Shown piece after piece: positions 44,297 through 53,609 of a DNA stretch of 64,000 nt. A program made the position numbers and the translations under genes. Position 1 is the stretch's first letter, and every line of letters begins with the position of its first letter. The DNA comes from Streptomyces puniciscabiei. GTDB taxonomy: Bacteria; Actinomycetota; Actinomycetes; Streptomycetales; Streptomycetaceae. The notes below the pieces were generated by a model. The model had not been told where the DNA came from. It was given only the letters and a program-made list of their open reading frames with translations, and ran no database searches. The stretch is taken from assembly GCF_006715785.1 (NCBI RefSeq), contig NZ_VFNX01000001.1, positions 4,134,001 to 4,198,000 of the forward strand, written 5' to 3'.

Positions 44297-45772
44297 CTAC
44301 ACCGTCACTCCGTCCACCTGCAGTGTCTGGACCGACTTCGCCGCGAAGGGGACCGACAGGGACTTACCGGCGAGGTAGGTGTCCGAGTGCGCGGTGTAGA
44401 GGTCCGCTCCGCCCGTCGTCACCGTGTTCCAGCGGGGGACCAGACCGCCCGAGCCGCCGGTCACCGAGGAGAAGCGGGAGAGGTCGAAGGTCAGGGTCTG
44501 GGCGGAGGAGGACGTGTTCGCGGCCACTATGACCAGGCGTTTCGCCTGCCTGTCCAGGGCCGCCGCCGCGTAGCTCGCTCCCGTGTCCAGGATCGTCATT
44601 CCCGGGCGGATGTGACGGGTGAACTGGGCCAGTACGTAGTACTTCGTCTGTACGGCGCCCGGCTGCAGGGTGCTCGCGTCGTACGCGATCGTCGCCCAGC
44701 CTGCGCTGGGGTCCATCACCTGCCAGTAGACCCATGCCGTGGGGTGCAGCCAGCGGAAGTCGTAGAGGAGGTTGCCGGCCAGGGTCAGACCGGTGGCGTC
44801 GCCGTCTCCCGTTTCCGAGTTCCACAGGGCCTTGCCGGCCGTCGTGACGACGTCCGTGTAGAGCAGGTCGCGGCGGCCGCCCGAGCCCTGGTAGCCGTGG
44901 ACGTTCACCCGGTCCACGTAGCCCTTGGTCGTGGAGGAGAAGGAGTTCCAGGTGGTGCGGGCCAGGTCGTAACTCGTCTCGTCCGACGCCGAGATCCTCG
45001 TCGCCGTCAGACCCCGCTTGTTCAACTCGCTGCGCAGGTGGGGGAGTACGGCCGACTGGACCGTGGCGTCCATGTGGCAGCCCTCCTGTGTGCCCGTCGC
45101 CGTCCACCAGGAGGAGGAGGGTTCGTTGAAGGCCTCCACCGTCGTGAAGGTCACGCCCCAGTTCTGCTTCGCGTACAGGGCCACCGAGGCCAGGTGGGAG
45201 GCGTGCTGGCGGTAGTTCCAGGACTGGAGGTTGTTGCCGCCGTCCGAGGCGCCCGAGGGGTTGTGGTTCAGGCACATCCACCACATGGGGGAGTTGGCGA
45301 AGAGTTCGCTGATCGCGCCCCGCTGGGTGGCCTTCACCAGCATCGCGCGCTGTGTCGCGTCCGCCGTCCACTTCCAGGACGACGACGTCGGGTCCTCGTT
45401 CGTCCAGTCCTGCCAGTAGCCCTCGATCTGCTTGAAGGAGGGGATGTCGGGGGAGGTGACCATCGACTGGCCGCCCACGCTGTTCCAGCTGCAGGCGCCC
45501 AGGTTGTAGCGGGCTATGTTCAGGCCCAGGCCGGGGAGGGCCGTGCCGTTGTACGTCGTCGTCCTCGTCGTGAAGAAGATGTCCGCGAAGTCGTCCCTGG
45601 TCCCGAAGACGTTCGCCCACCAGGCCAGTGACGTGCCCCAGCCCTCCCAAGTGCCGTAGGTCGTGGAAGGGTTGACGGCAATCGTCGCGTCCGCCCGGGC
45701 CGTGGCCGTGGCCAGGGCGCTGCCCAGGATGCCGCCGCCCGCCGCGGCCAGCAGTGTTCTGCGTCGGATCAT
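44297..45772 (-). CDS. secreted GH30-type glycosidase, probable endo-beta-1,6-galactanase
   Basis: 491-aa exported enzyme. A twin-arginine-like signal (MIRRRTLLAAAGGG...) ends at ARA near residue 27. The TIM-barrel domain opens YGTWEGWGTSLAWWANVFG. The acid/base Glu is E217 (FNEPSSSWW) and the nucleophile E320 (WNSETGDGD); a C-terminal beta-domain follows (RHIRPGMTILDTG...FDLSRF). Closest known type is GH30 endo-beta-1,6-galactanase acting on arabinogalactan side chains. ATG 45772 chosen because the signal starts there. Divergent from the sortase gene. Confidence 0.85.
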   Translation of the reverse strand: MIRRRTLLAAAGGGILGSALATATARADATIAVNPSTTYGTWEGWGTSLAWWANVFGTRDDFADIFFTTRTTTYNGTALPGLGLNIARYNLGACSWNSVGGQSMVTSPDIPSFKQIEGYWQDWTNEDPTSSSWKWTADATQRAMLVKATQRGAISELFANSPMWWMCLNHNPSGASDGGNNLQSWNYRQHASHLASVALYAKQNWGVTFTTVEAFNEPSSSWWTATGTQEGCHMDATVQSAVLPHLRSELNKRGLTATRISASDETSYDLARTTWNSFSSTTKGYVDRVNVHGYQGSGGRRDLLYTDVVTTAGKALWNSETGDGDATGLTLAGNLLYDFRWLHPTAWVYWQVMDPSAGWATIAYDASTLQPGAVQTKYYVLAQFTRHIRPGMTILDTGASYAAAALDRQAKRLVIVAANTSSSAQTLTFDLSRFSSVTGGSGGLVPRWNTVTTGGADLYTAHSDTYLAGKSLSVPFAAKSVQTLQVDGVTV

Positions 45773-45969
45773 CGCTGTCTTCCGCCCTCTCCGTTGCGGC
45801 TCCGGCAGCAGGAAGCATCGGGGGTGGCGGGTGTGGTTGTCGAGGGTTCCGGCAGTGGTTTCTAAAACCCGTTGAGGAAGCGCGCCGGGATCGTTGATTT
45901 GCTTGTGGCTCTGGCCAGTTGTGGCCGGTGCGCCTACCCTGCGGGCGGCTCCCGTGGAGGTGGGTGCGG

Positions 45970-46767
45970 ATGCCGGCATGGTCGGGCGTGCGGGTCGTAC
46001 GGCACAGCGATCGGCGTCGGCGTGCCCGGCGGCGGCGCGTGCTGTGGGGCGGGGCCGAGGCGCTCGTGACCGTCGGTGTGCTGCTGATGCTGCTGGTCGT
46101 GCACCAGTTGTGGTGGACCAACCGGGAGGCCCGGCGCGGCGCCGAGCGGCAGGTGGAGGCGCTGGAGCGGGAGTGGGGCCATCAGGGGTACGGCGCCGGT
46201 GGCGCGGCCCCGTCGCCCAGCACCCCCGGTTCGCCCACGGCCCATGAGCCGGCCTCGGGCGCCTCCACGTCCCCTGCGCCGCGGCGGTCGTACACGCCCG
46301 TCAGCCTCCCCCGGCGCTCCCAGGCGTACGCCGTCCTCACCATCCCCCGGCTGGGGCTGCGCGTTCCCGTCGCCGAGGGGGTGAGCAAGGCCGACGTCCT
46401 CGACAAGGGGTACGTCGGCCATTACCGGGGCACCGGGCAGCCGGGGCAGGCGGGCAACTTCGCGCTCGCCGGGCACCGGAACACGCACGGCGAGCCCTTC
46501 CGGTACCTGCCCCGGCTGCGGCGGGGGGACGTCATCGAGGTGGAGACGCGGACGGCGACGTACACGTACGACGTCGACCAGATCCTGCCGCAGACGTCCG
46601 CGACTGACTCGGGGGTCATCCGGCCCGTGCCGCGCTCCCTCGTGCGGCCCGCGTACGGGTACTCCGAGCCGGGTTACTACATCACCCTGACCACCTGCAC
46701 CCCCGAGTTCACCTCGCGCTACCGGATGGCGGTGTGGGGGAAGCTGGTGTCCATGCGGCCCCGGTGA
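45970..46767 (+). CDS. class E sortase
   Basis: 265-aa membrane transpeptidase that anchors LAxTG proteins to the cell wall. A very basic N-terminus and one helix (ALVTVGVLLMLLVVHQLWW) precede a Pro/Ser linker and the sortase barrel. Catalytic residues are His in LAGHRNTHG, Cys in LTTCTPEF and Arg in SRYR. The Tyr-containing GYVGHY and LPRLRRGD match class E. ATG 45970 follows GGAGGT at good spacing. A candidate LALTG substrate is encoded at 57290. Confidence 0.9.
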   Translation: MPAWSGVRVVRHSDRRRRARRRRVLWGGAEALVTVGVLLMLLVVHQLWWTNREARRGAERQVEALEREWGHQGYGAGGAAPSPSTPGSPTAHEPASGASTSPAPRRSYTPVSLPRRSQAYAVLTIPRLGLRVPVAEGVSKADVLDKGYVGHYRGTGQPGQAGNFALAGHRNTHGEPFRYLPRLRRGDVIEVETRTATYTYDVDQILPQTSATDSGVIRPVPRSLVRPAYGYSEPGYYITLTTCTPEFTSRYRMAVWGKLVSMRPR

Positions 46768-46808
46768 CAGCCGCCGGTCGGCGTCGCGGCCCGGATGACG
46801 GCCGCCGG

Positions 46809-48203
46809 TCAGCGCTCCCGCAGCGCCACCACACTCACCGCCCCCACCGCCGCCAGCCCCGCCGACACCAGCAGGGCGATGTTCGCGCCGTGGGCCAGGT
46901 TGCCGGTCGAGGTGGCGAGGGCGATGGTCAGGGCGACGCCGGCGCAGGAGCCGATGTAGCGGAAGGTCTGCTGGGCGCCGGAGCCCATCGCGGCGCGTTC
47001 GCGCGGGACCGACTCGACGGCCAGCAGCGGGAGAGCGCCGTTGAGCAGGCCGCTGCCCACGCCGCCGATGATCAGGCCGGGCAGCAGCCGGGTCCAGGAG
47101 CCGGAGGCCAGGGCGCCGAGCATGGTCAGGACGGCGATCGTGTGCAGGGCGAAGCCGACAGCCAGCTGGGCGCGCGGGGCGATACGGCCGGCCAGGTGCT
47201 TGACCTGGAGGGCCACCGCGAAGCTCAGGCCGGACCAGAGGAGGAACAGCCAGGCCGTCTGCATCGGGGACAGCCGGAGTGTCTGCTGGAGCAGAGCCGG
47301 CAGAAAGCTGAACATGCCGATCACCGCGAGGCCCGTGAACAGGCCGCCGGCGCCCGAGGCCAGGAAACGGGCGTGGCGCAGCAGACCGAGGTCGATCATA
47401 GGGGTGCCGGTCCGGTGTTCCACGGCGGCGAAGGCCGCGAGCAGGAGGACGGCGGCGGCCAGCAGCAGTCCCACCGGGGCGCGCAGCCAGCCGTCGCGGC
47501 CCAGGGTCAGGGCCGCCACCAGGGCGACCAGCGCGAGACCGAAGGTCATGGCGCCGAGGACGTCCGGGCGGCCGCCGCGCGGGGCGCGGGACTCGGCCAG
47601 CGCACGGGTGCCCAGCGCGGCCACGAGGACGGCGGCGGCGCCCAGGACGCCGTACGCCACCCGCCAGGTCGGCAGCGCGCCCGCGACCAGGGGGCCGACC
47701 GCGATGCCGCCGCTGACGAAGGCGCCCCACACGCCGGTCGCGTGCAGTCGGCCGCGCGCCGTGGGGAAGGCCGCCACCAGCAGGCCGAGGCTGCTCGCCA
47801 GGATCGCCGCGCTCGCCGCGCCCTGGGCGACCCGGGCGAGGGTGAACAGCCAGGTGGAGGTGGTGAGGGCGCCGAGGGCGGTGGTGAGGCCGAGGGCCAG
47901 GGTGCCGGCGAGGAAGACGCGGCGGCGGCCGTAGTCGTCGGCGAGGCTGCCGGCCACCAGCAGCAGGGCGGCGAGGCCCAGCGGGGTGCCGTTGAGCAGC
48001 CAGGCCTGGCCGGAGAGCGGGGTGTGCAGGGCGGCCGCGGTGTCGGGGAGCGTGACCATCGGGGCCGTGTACGTCATCAGGGCCACGGCGGTGGCCGCGC
48101 TGGTCAGGGCGAGCGTGGCCCGGGGGCGTGCGGGGACCTCCGGGGTGGTCGTGCCGCGTGTGGATGCGGCGATGGGGGTGGTGGCTGAGTCGAGCCCGGT
48201 CAT
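46809..48203 (-). CDS. MFS multidrug efflux transporter (DHA2-like)
   Basis: 464-aa membrane protein with about fourteen helices. LADDYGRRRVFLAG is the loop 2–3 motif, and LARVAQGAASAAILASSLGLLVAAFP and GVWGAFVSGGIAVGPLVAGAL match drug:proton antiporters. It is divergent from an HxlR-type regulator across two operator-like repeats, the usual layout of inducible efflux. Confidence 0.9.
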   Translation of the reverse strand: MTGLDSATTPIAASTRGTTTPEVPARPRATLALTSAATAVALMTYTAPMVTLPDTAAALHTPLSGQAWLLNGTPLGLAALLLVAGSLADDYGRRRVFLAGTLALGLTTALGALTTSTWLFTLARVAQGAASAAILASSLGLLVAAFPTARGRLHATGVWGAFVSGGIAVGPLVAGALPTWRVAYGVLGAAAVLVAALGTRALAESRAPRGGRPDVLGAMTFGLALVALVAALTLGRDGWLRAPVGLLLAAAVLLLAAFAAVEHRTGTPMIDLGLLRHARFLASGAGGLFTGLAVIGMFSFLPALLQQTLRLSPMQTAWLFLLWSGLSFAVALQVKHLAGRIAPRAQLAVGFALHTIAVLTMLGALASGSWTRLLPGLIIGGVGSGLLNGALPLLAVESVPRERAAMGSGAQQTFRYIGSCAGVALTIALATSTGNLAHGANIALLVSAGLAAVGAVSVVALRER

Positions 48204-48286
48204 GGCGTGGTCCTGTCCTTCGGGGGCCTTGCGGTGACGGGCGGATCACTCGGCGGACCGATGGATCAACCGGCGAACCGATCCTT

Positions 48287-48347
48287 GGTTCGGTCATTGA
48301 ACTGACCTGACCCGGCCACCGTAACACGTCGGTTCGGTCAACGAACC
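48287..48347. promoter_or_regulatory. two HxlR-type operator candidates
   Basis: GGTTCG-GTCAA-CGAACC (48331–48347, perfect 6-bp arms) and a related copy GGTTCGGTCATTGAACT (48287–48303) lie 44 bp apart in the divergent MFS/HxlR region. Both contain GGTTCGGTCA. Confidence 0.6.
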
Positions 48348-48378
48348 AAGATGTCGGAAAGTGGCTACAGTGGACGGC

Positions 48379-48906
48379 ATGGCACTGGGCAAGGACTACG
48401 CGACACAGGAGTGCTCGGTCGCCCGAGCGCTCGAGATCGTCGGCGAGCGCTGGACGCTGCTCGTCGTCCGGGACGCGCTCTACGGCGTGCGCCGGTACAA
48501 CGACTTCCTGGTCCACCTCGGCATCCCGCGCGCGGTCCTGGCCGCCCGGCTGCAGACCCTCACCGCCGAGGGCATCCTCGAAAAGCGCCGCTACCAGCAG
48601 TCGCCGCCGCGGGACGAGTACGTCGTCACCGAGCGCGGCATCGCGCTGTGGCCCACCCTGCGCGCCCTCGGGCTGTGGGGCCGCGAGCACTTCTCCGAGA
48701 CGCGGCTGCGCTACTTCCGGCACGCGGAGTGCGGCACGGAACTCGGGTCGTACGGCGAATGCCCCGCGTGCGGAGTCGTCGTACCGGTCGGTGACGTGGT
48801 CATGGAGCCCGGCCCGGACCTCGACCCCGACCCGGCGGACCCCGTCAGCAAGGCCCTGCTGAAGCCGAAGCGGCTGCTGGAGCCGCTGGAGACGGAACCC
48901 GCCTGA
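48379..48906 (+). CDS. HxlR-family transcriptional regulator
   Basis: 175-aa winged-helix regulator: CSVARALEIVGERWTLLVVRDALYGVRRYNDFLVHLGIPRAVLAARLQTL (about 11–60) and ERRYQQSP-type wing (KRRYQQSPPRDEYVVTERG). The C-terminal part has four Cys (HAECGTELGS, GECPACG), likely a zinc ribbon or redox sensor, followed by an acidic tail. ATG 48379 chosen; GTG 48361 is the alternative. Probably represses itself and the divergent MFS pump. Confidence 0.9.
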   Translation: MALGKDYATQECSVARALEIVGERWTLLVVRDALYGVRRYNDFLVHLGIPRAVLAARLQTLTAEGILEKRRYQQSPPRDEYVVTERGIALWPTLRALGLWGREHFSETRLRYFRHAECGTELGSYGECPACGVVVPVGDVVMEPGPDLDPDPADPVSKALLKPKRLLEPLETEPA

Positions 48907-48954
48907 CCGGGCGGGCGGGTTCCGCAGGGCGATTCCCGTAGCTCGGGAGGCCGC

Positions 48955-49791
48955 TCAGGAAGCGGCCGAACCGTTGCTCCTGAGCAGGTCGACGCCCATC
49001 CGGTCGGTGTCGTCCGGCCGGCCGCCCAGCCGGTGCACGACCACCCAGCGGCCGTCCGCCGTGGCACCGGCGAAGACGGAGGCGTGCCGGGTCGCACCGT
49101 TGTGCCAGAGCAGCGCGCCGGTCCGCTGCCACGAGGGCGCGGGATCGCCCAGCCGGCGCTCGACCGCCAGCCGGACGAGCAGATCGGCGACCGCGCGCGG
49201 GGTGGCCCACAGGCCGCCCGCCGGAAGGATCGCTCCGGTCATCGTCCAGGGCCTGCGGTCCCTGCCCAGGAACCCCGGAGCGAGCAGGCGCCGCCCGGCG
49301 TCCGGCCGCGCGCTCACCTCATGGACGTCCAGCGGCCGCAGCACGTGCTCGGCGAGCAGCTCCTCGTACGGCGCACCGGCCGCACGGGCCAGCGCGGCGC
49401 CCAGCACGGCGTACCCGAGGTTGGAGTACTCCTCCTGCTGCCCCGGCGGCCGGACCGTGACCCCGTCCAGCCGGCCGAGCAGCCGGTGCAGGGCGTCACC
49501 GTCGAACGCGGCGTAGGGATCGCGGACCTGGGTGCCGGGTGGGAGGCGGGGCAGCCCCGACGTGTGCTCGGCCAGGTGCCGCAGCGTGATGCCGGTGCGC
49601 GGGGCGGCGGGGAGCCAGCGCTCGACCGGGTCGTCCACGTCGAGCAGGCCCGCGGCGGCCATGCGCACGAGCGCCGTACCGGTGAGCACCTTGGTGAAGG
49701 AGCCGACCTCGACGAACCGGTCCACCGCGTGACCGTCACCGACTCGTGCCGGGGAGGTGTCGCTCAGGACGCAGAGGGGAGTGCGCGGCAT
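48955..49791 (-). CDS. serine hydrolase, beta-lactamase-like
   Basis: 278-aa protein of the class C beta-lactamase fold, no signal peptide and shorter than secreted relatives. Nucleophile S31-FTK34 (GSFTKVLTG), Y123-SN125 (EEYSNLGY), and HNGATRHASVF replacing the KTG element. Probably an intracellular esterase or peptidase; substrate unknown. Divergent from the DUF6412/YidC genes. Confidence 0.85.
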   Translation of the reverse strand: MPRTPLCVLSDTSPARVGDGHAVDRFVEVGSFTKVLTGTALVRMAAAGLLDVDDPVERWLPAAPRTGITLRHLAEHTSGLPRLPPGTQVRDPYAAFDGDALHRLLGRLDGVTVRPPGQQEEYSNLGYAVLGAALARAAGAPYEELLAEHVLRPLDVHEVSARPDAGRRLLAPGFLGRDRRPWTMTGAILPAGGLWATPRAVADLLVRLAVERRLGDPAPSWQRTGALLWHNGATRHASVFAGATADGRWVVVHRLGGRPDDTDRMGVDLLRSNGSAAS

Positions 49792-49880
49792 GAAGGGGCC
49801 CTTCGGTGATCGGTCAGGTCGTCCACATGTATAAAGGGCAAGAAGACGTCGGCGGTTGAGACCGAGGGGAGGGGAGTCGC

Positions 49881-50189
49881 GTGATCCACAGGCTCGCGCG
49901 GTCGCGTGCGCTCGCCGCGCTGCTGCTTCTGCTGCTGCCGGTCATGCTGCTGGACACCGGCACCCTCACCACCACCGTGGCGCTGGCCGCAACCGCCGCC
50001 GGTTCCACGCTCGCTCTCTGCTCCCTCCTCGCCGCCCGCTCCGCGCCCGCCGTCCCGCCCACCCGGGTGCGCACGGCGATCCGCGACCGGGCCCGGCGTA
50101 CGGCCTTCCTGCCCCAGCGCGATCCCGACGCGCCCGGCAGGCGCCGGCCCAGGGCACCCGGACACGCCCTTCCGGCGACCGCCGCGTAG
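49881..50189 (+). CDS. small membrane protein (DUF6412-like)
   Basis: 102-aa protein with two hydrophobic segments (ALAALLLLLLPVMLLDTG and TVALAATAAGSTLALCSLLAA), then a basic tail with [22 protein letters not shown]. It precedes a YidC-like insertase by 108 bp on the same strand, a pairing I recall for DUF6412. GTG 49881 follows GAGGGGAGGGGA. Confidence 0.7.
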   Translation: MIHRLARSRALAALLLLLLPVMLLDTGTLTTTVALAATAAGSTLALCSLLAARSAPAVPPTRVRTAIRDRARRTAFLPQRDPDAPGRRRPRAPGHALPATAA

Positions 50190-50297
50190 GGCACGTCACT
50201 CGTTCCGACCGCGTGACCCCGCGCGGGTCGTCATGCCGTTCCGACCGATCCCGGTCCGACCGTTCCCGGCACGACGAGACCCCCGGAGGGCTCACCC

Positions 50298-51023
50298 ATG
50301 TCCGTCTTCTCCCTCTTCGCCCGCCTGGTCGAGCAGTTCGCCGACCTGCTCCAGCCGCTCTTCCACGCCTCCGCGGCCGCCGCCGCGATCGTCCTGTTCA
50401 CCGCGCTCGTACGACTCCTCGTCCACCCGCTGTCCCGCGCCGCCGCCCGCGGCCAGCGCGCCCGCGCAGCACTGCAGCCGCGCATCGCCGAGCTGCGCGA
50501 GAAGCACGCCAAGGACCCGAAGCGGCTCCAGCAGGCGGTGCTCGAACTGCACGCCGAGGAAAAGGTGTCGCCGCTGTCCGGCTGTCTGCCCAGCCTGCTC
50601 CAGCTGCCCGCCTTCTTCCTGCTCTACCACCTCTTCTCCAGCTCCACGATCGGCGGGCAGGTCAATGGGCTGCTCGGCCACCGGCTGTTCGCGGCGCCGC
50701 TCGGCGGGCGGTGGGCCGACGCGCTCGCCGGGGGTGGGGTGTTCGGGCCGGCCGGGCTGGTCTATCTCGGTCTCTTCGTCGTCGTCGCGGCCGTCGCGAC
50801 CTTCAACTACCTGCGCACCAAGCGGACGATGGCGGACAATCCGGTCGCGGTGACCGCTGGAGGCGGCGAGCAGGTGCCGGGGCTCGGGGCGGTCAACAAG
50901 GTCGTGCCGTTCATGTCCTTCTTCACGCTCGTCACCGTGGCGGTCGTCCCGCTGGCCGCCGCGCTGTACGTCGTCACGAGCACGGCGTGGACCGCGGTCG
51001 AGCGGGCCGCGCTGTACCGGTAG
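50298..51023 (+). CDS. YidC/Oxa1-family membrane insertase (accessory paralogue)
   Basis: 241-aa membrane protein with about five helices. Signature segments: TALVRLLVHPLSRAAARGQRARAALQPRIAELREKHAKDPKRLQQAVLELH, SGCLPSLLQLPAFFLLYHLF and MSFFTLVTVAVVPLAAALYVVTSTAWT. Only 241 residues and outside the rpmH–rnpA–yidC locus, so a second, shorter insertase. ATG 50298 with GGAGGG upstream. Confidence 0.88.
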   Translation: MSVFSLFARLVEQFADLLQPLFHASAAAAAIVLFTALVRLLVHPLSRAAARGQRARAALQPRIAELREKHAKDPKRLQQAVLELHAEEKVSPLSGCLPSLLQLPAFFLLYHLFSSSTIGGQVNGLLGHRLFAAPLGGRWADALAGGGVFGPAGLVYLGLFVVVAAVATFNYLRTKRTMADNPVAVTAGGGEQVPGLGAVNKVVPFMSFFTLVTVAVVPLAAALYVVTSTAWTAVERAALYR

Positions 51024-51166
51024 AGCCGGACCGGTGGCGGGGCATCGTTACGGTCCAGTACGTGAACAGGGTCTTGCCTACTGGACCGGGGGATTGGAGG
51101 ATCGACCAGTCCTCCGATGGCTGCACCCATCGGTCGGGCGCCCCGCGATCGAGGGAGATTGTGACC

Positions 51167-52024
51167 ATGAAGCTGCTGCGAGTCGGTACGGCAGGGGCCG
51201 AGCGGCCCGCGCTGCTCGAAGCCGAGGGGACCCTGAGGGACCTGTCGGGCATCGTGGACGACATCGACGGCGCGCTCCTCGCCGACGAGGCCGCGCTCGA
51301 CCGGGTGCGGACGGCGGCCGAGTCCGGCGAGCTGCCCCAGCTCGACGCGACGGGGCTGCGCATCGGGCCGCCGCTCGGCCACATCGGCAAGATCGTGTGC
51401 ATCGGGCTCAACTACCACGACCACGCCCGCGAGACCGGCGCCGAACCGCCCGCCGAGCCGGTCGTCTTCTTCAAGGCGCCGGACACGGTGGTCGGGCCGA
51501 ACGACACGGTGCTCGTCCCCCGCGGGTCGCGCAAGACCGACTGGGAGGTGGAGCTCGCCGTCGTCATCGGGCGCACGGCCCGCTACCTCGGCTCGGCCGA
51601 GGAGGGGCTCGCGCACGTCGCCGGGTACGCGGTGGCGCACGACGTGTCCGAGCGGGAGTTCCAGATCGAGCGCGGTGGCACCTGGGACAAGGGCAAGAAC
51701 TGCGAGACGTTCAATCCGCTGGGGCCGTGGCTGGTGACGGCCGACGAGGTCGCCGACCCGCAGAACCTGTCGCTGAAGCTGTGGGTCAACGGGGAGTTGA
51801 GGCAGGACGGTACGACGGCCGAGCAGATCTTTCCCGTGGGGGAGGTCGTGCGGTATGTCAGCCAGTTCATGACGCTGTACCCCGGCGACGTCATCAACAC
51901 GGGCACGCCGGCGGGGGTGGCGATGGGGCAGCCCGAGCCGAAGCCGTACCTGCGGGCCGGGGATGTGGTCGAGCTGGAGATCGCGGGGCTGGGTCGGCAG
52001 CGGCAGGAGTTGAAGGACGCCTAA
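51167..52024 (+). CDS. fumarylacetoacetate hydrolase-family protein
   Basis: 285-aa metal-dependent enzyme acting on beta-keto acids (hydrolase, decarboxylase or isomerase). Motifs: GKIVCIGLNYHDHARETG, PVVFFKAPDTVVGP, DWEVELAVVIGR (metal ligands), EREFQIERGGTWDKGKNCETFNPLGPW and VINTGTPAGVAMGQ. Length typical of the single-domain group. ATG 51167 after GAGGGAG. Substrate not determined. Confidence 0.9.
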   Translation: MKLLRVGTAGAERPALLEAEGTLRDLSGIVDDIDGALLADEAALDRVRTAAESGELPQLDATGLRIGPPLGHIGKIVCIGLNYHDHARETGAEPPAEPVVFFKAPDTVVGPNDTVLVPRGSRKTDWEVELAVVIGRTARYLGSAEEGLAHVAGYAVAHDVSEREFQIERGGTWDKGKNCETFNPLGPWLVTADEVADPQNLSLKLWVNGELRQDGTTAEQIFPVGEVVRYVSQFMTLYPGDVINTGTPAGVAMGQPEPKPYLRAGDVVELEIAGLGRQRQELKDA

Positions 52025-52064
52025 GGGGTTGGGGGCTGCGCGAGTTCGGCGGGTGCGGGTCGTC

Positions 52065-52129
52065 CGTGGTTTCTCGCGCCCACGCGGCGGAGCCGCATGT
52101 CGATACAGCCCCGCGCCTCTTCAGGTCGG
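52065..52129 (-). repeat. Streptomyces-type intergenic repeat, copy 2
   Basis: On the minus strand: GGCGCGGGGCTGTAT, TGCGGCTCCGCCGC, GTGGGCGCGA, as in copy 1 (9562) and copy 3 (56087). It lies between the convergent FAH and F420-dependent genes. Confidence 0.7.
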
Positions 52130-52134
52130 TCCAC

Positions 52135-53007
52135 TCACCCGATCAGAGAAGCGAGCCTGCGCCATTCCTGCCTCGGGAGGGTGTCCCTTTCGGCGTCGGT
52201 GATGATCTGGAGGGCCACGTGGTCGGCGCCCGCCTGGTGGAAGGTGTCGATACGGTCGCGGATCCTGCTCTCGTCGCCCCAGGCGAAGACCGCGTCGACC
52301 AGGCGGTCGCTGCCGCCGTCGGCCAGGTCGGCCTCGGTGAAGCCGTGCCGCAGGAAGTTGTTGGTGTAGTTCGGCAGGGCCAGGTACATCGCGAGGGTGT
52401 CACGGGCGAGGGCGCGGGCGCGGGCCGGGTCGGTCTCCAGGACCACCTTCAGCTCCGGGGCGAGCAGCGGGCCGGCGCCGAGGATCTCGCGGGCCCGGGC
52501 GGTGTGCTCGGGCGTGACCAGGTACGGCACCGTGCCCGCCGCACGGTCGCGGGCCAGCTCCAGGGTCTTCGGGCCGAGGGCGGCCAGCACCCGGCGACCG
52601 ACGGGCACCCCGGCCCTGTCCAGGGCGTCGAGATAGGCGACCAGCGCCGAGTACGGCCGCCGGTACTGGTCGGCGAGCTTGGCGTGGCTCACGCCGAGGC
52701 CGAGCACGAAGCGGCCGGGGTGGGCGTCCTCCACCTCGGCGAACGCCGCCGCGCTCGTCTCGGCGTCGTACTGCCAGACGCTCTGGATGCTGGTGCCGAC
52801 GGTGAGCGTGCCGGTGGCCTCCAGGAGGGGGACGGCGTGCCGGGCGGCGCTGCTGCCGCCCAGCCACACGGCGCCGAAGCCGAGCCCCTCCAACTCGGCT
52901 GCCGCTTCCGCCAGTTCGGCGCGGCGGGCGGGGTCCTCCGCGCGCAGGCCGATGTTCCAGATGCCGTACCGGCCGATCCTGTCCTTCAAGGCGCTCTCGG
53001 TGCTCAC
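52135..53007 (-). CDS. LLM-class F420-dependent oxidoreductase (TIGR03620-like)
   Basis: 290-aa flavin/F420 oxidoreductase of the luciferase-like TIM-barrel family. IGRYGIWNIGLRAEDPARRAELAEAAAELEGLGFGAVWLGGS at the N-terminus, GTSIQSVWQYDAETSAAAFAEVEDAHPGRFVLGLGVSHAKL and VLAALGPKTLELARDRAAGTVPYLVTPEHTARAREILG are typical of TIGR03620. Coenzyme is F420 by family; substrate unknown. ATG 53007. Confidence 0.88.
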   Translation of the reverse strand: MSTESALKDRIGRYGIWNIGLRAEDPARRAELAEAAAELEGLGFGAVWLGGSSAARHAVPLLEATGTLTVGTSIQSVWQYDAETSAAAFAEVEDAHPGRFVLGLGVSHAKLADQYRRPYSALVAYLDALDRAGVPVGRRVLAALGPKTLELARDRAAGTVPYLVTPEHTARAREILGAGPLLAPELKVVLETDPARARALARDTLAMYLALPNYTNNFLRHGFTEADLADGGSDRLVDAVFAWGDESRIRDRIDTFHQAGADHVALQIITDAERDTLPRQEWRRLASLIG

Positions 53008-53093
53008 GGGGCCGTCCCTCCGGTCGGGGCAGTGGTCATCATGTCTGCAGCCATTCCCAACCGGGGGGACGCGTCACGTAATCCCGTCGGGCG

Positions 53094-53609
53094 TCACTCC
53101 TTCAGGAACTCCTCCAGCGCCTCCACGACGAACCGGTGGTCCTGGAGCTGGGGCAGGCCGGAGACGGTCACCGCGCCGATGACGCCCGCGTTCTCGACGT
53201 TGATCGGGAACGAGCCGCCGTGGGCCGCGTAGGTGTCGGGATCGAGGCGGGAGGAGTCCTCGAAGGTCGTGCCCTTGGCGCGGAAGCGGGCGCCGACCAG
53301 GTAGGAGGAGGCGCCGTAGCGCTCGACGACCCGGCGCTTGCGGGCGATCCAGGCGTCGTTGTCGGGAGTGGAGCCCGGCAGGGCCGCGTGGAAGAGCTGC
53401 TGGCCGGCGCGGTGGATGTCGATGGCGACCGGGGCCTGGCGCTCCCGGGCCAGTTCGACCAGCAGCGAGCCGAGGGCCCAGGCGTCGTCGTAGGTGAACT
53501 GCCGGAAGACCAGGCGGCGTTCCTGCGCCTCCAGTTCCTCGACGGACGGGGTGAGCTCGGGGGTCGTCCGGGGCGTGATCTGCGGGTGGTGCTGCTGGTG
53601 GTGTGGCAT
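53094..53609 (-). CDS. UPF0303 / heme-degrading-domain protein
   Basis: 171-aa cytoplasmic protein of the GlcG/HbpS-like fold: WALGSLLVELARERQAPVAIDIHRAGQQLFHAALPGSTPDNDAWIARKRRVVERYG, then AAHGGSFPINVENAGVIGAVTVSGLPQLQDH. Some relatives bind heme or cobalamin. ATG 53609 overlaps the upstream dehydrogenase stop by one base (TGATG), so the two are co-translated. Confidence 0.85.
   Translation of the reverse strand: MPHHQQHHPQITPRTTPELTPSVEELEAQERRLVFRQFTYDDAWALGSLLVELARERQAPVAIDIHRAGQQLFHAALPGSTPDNDAWIARKRRVVERYGASSYLVGARFRAKGTTFEDSSRLDPDTYAAHGGSFPINVENAGVIGAVTVSGLPQLQDHRFVVEALEEFLKE

Noticed and set aside
45934..48723. 929-residue open frame on the minus strand
   Set aside because: Runs through sortase, MFS and HxlR genes in the wrong frame; Arg/Pro/Gly-rich without motifs.
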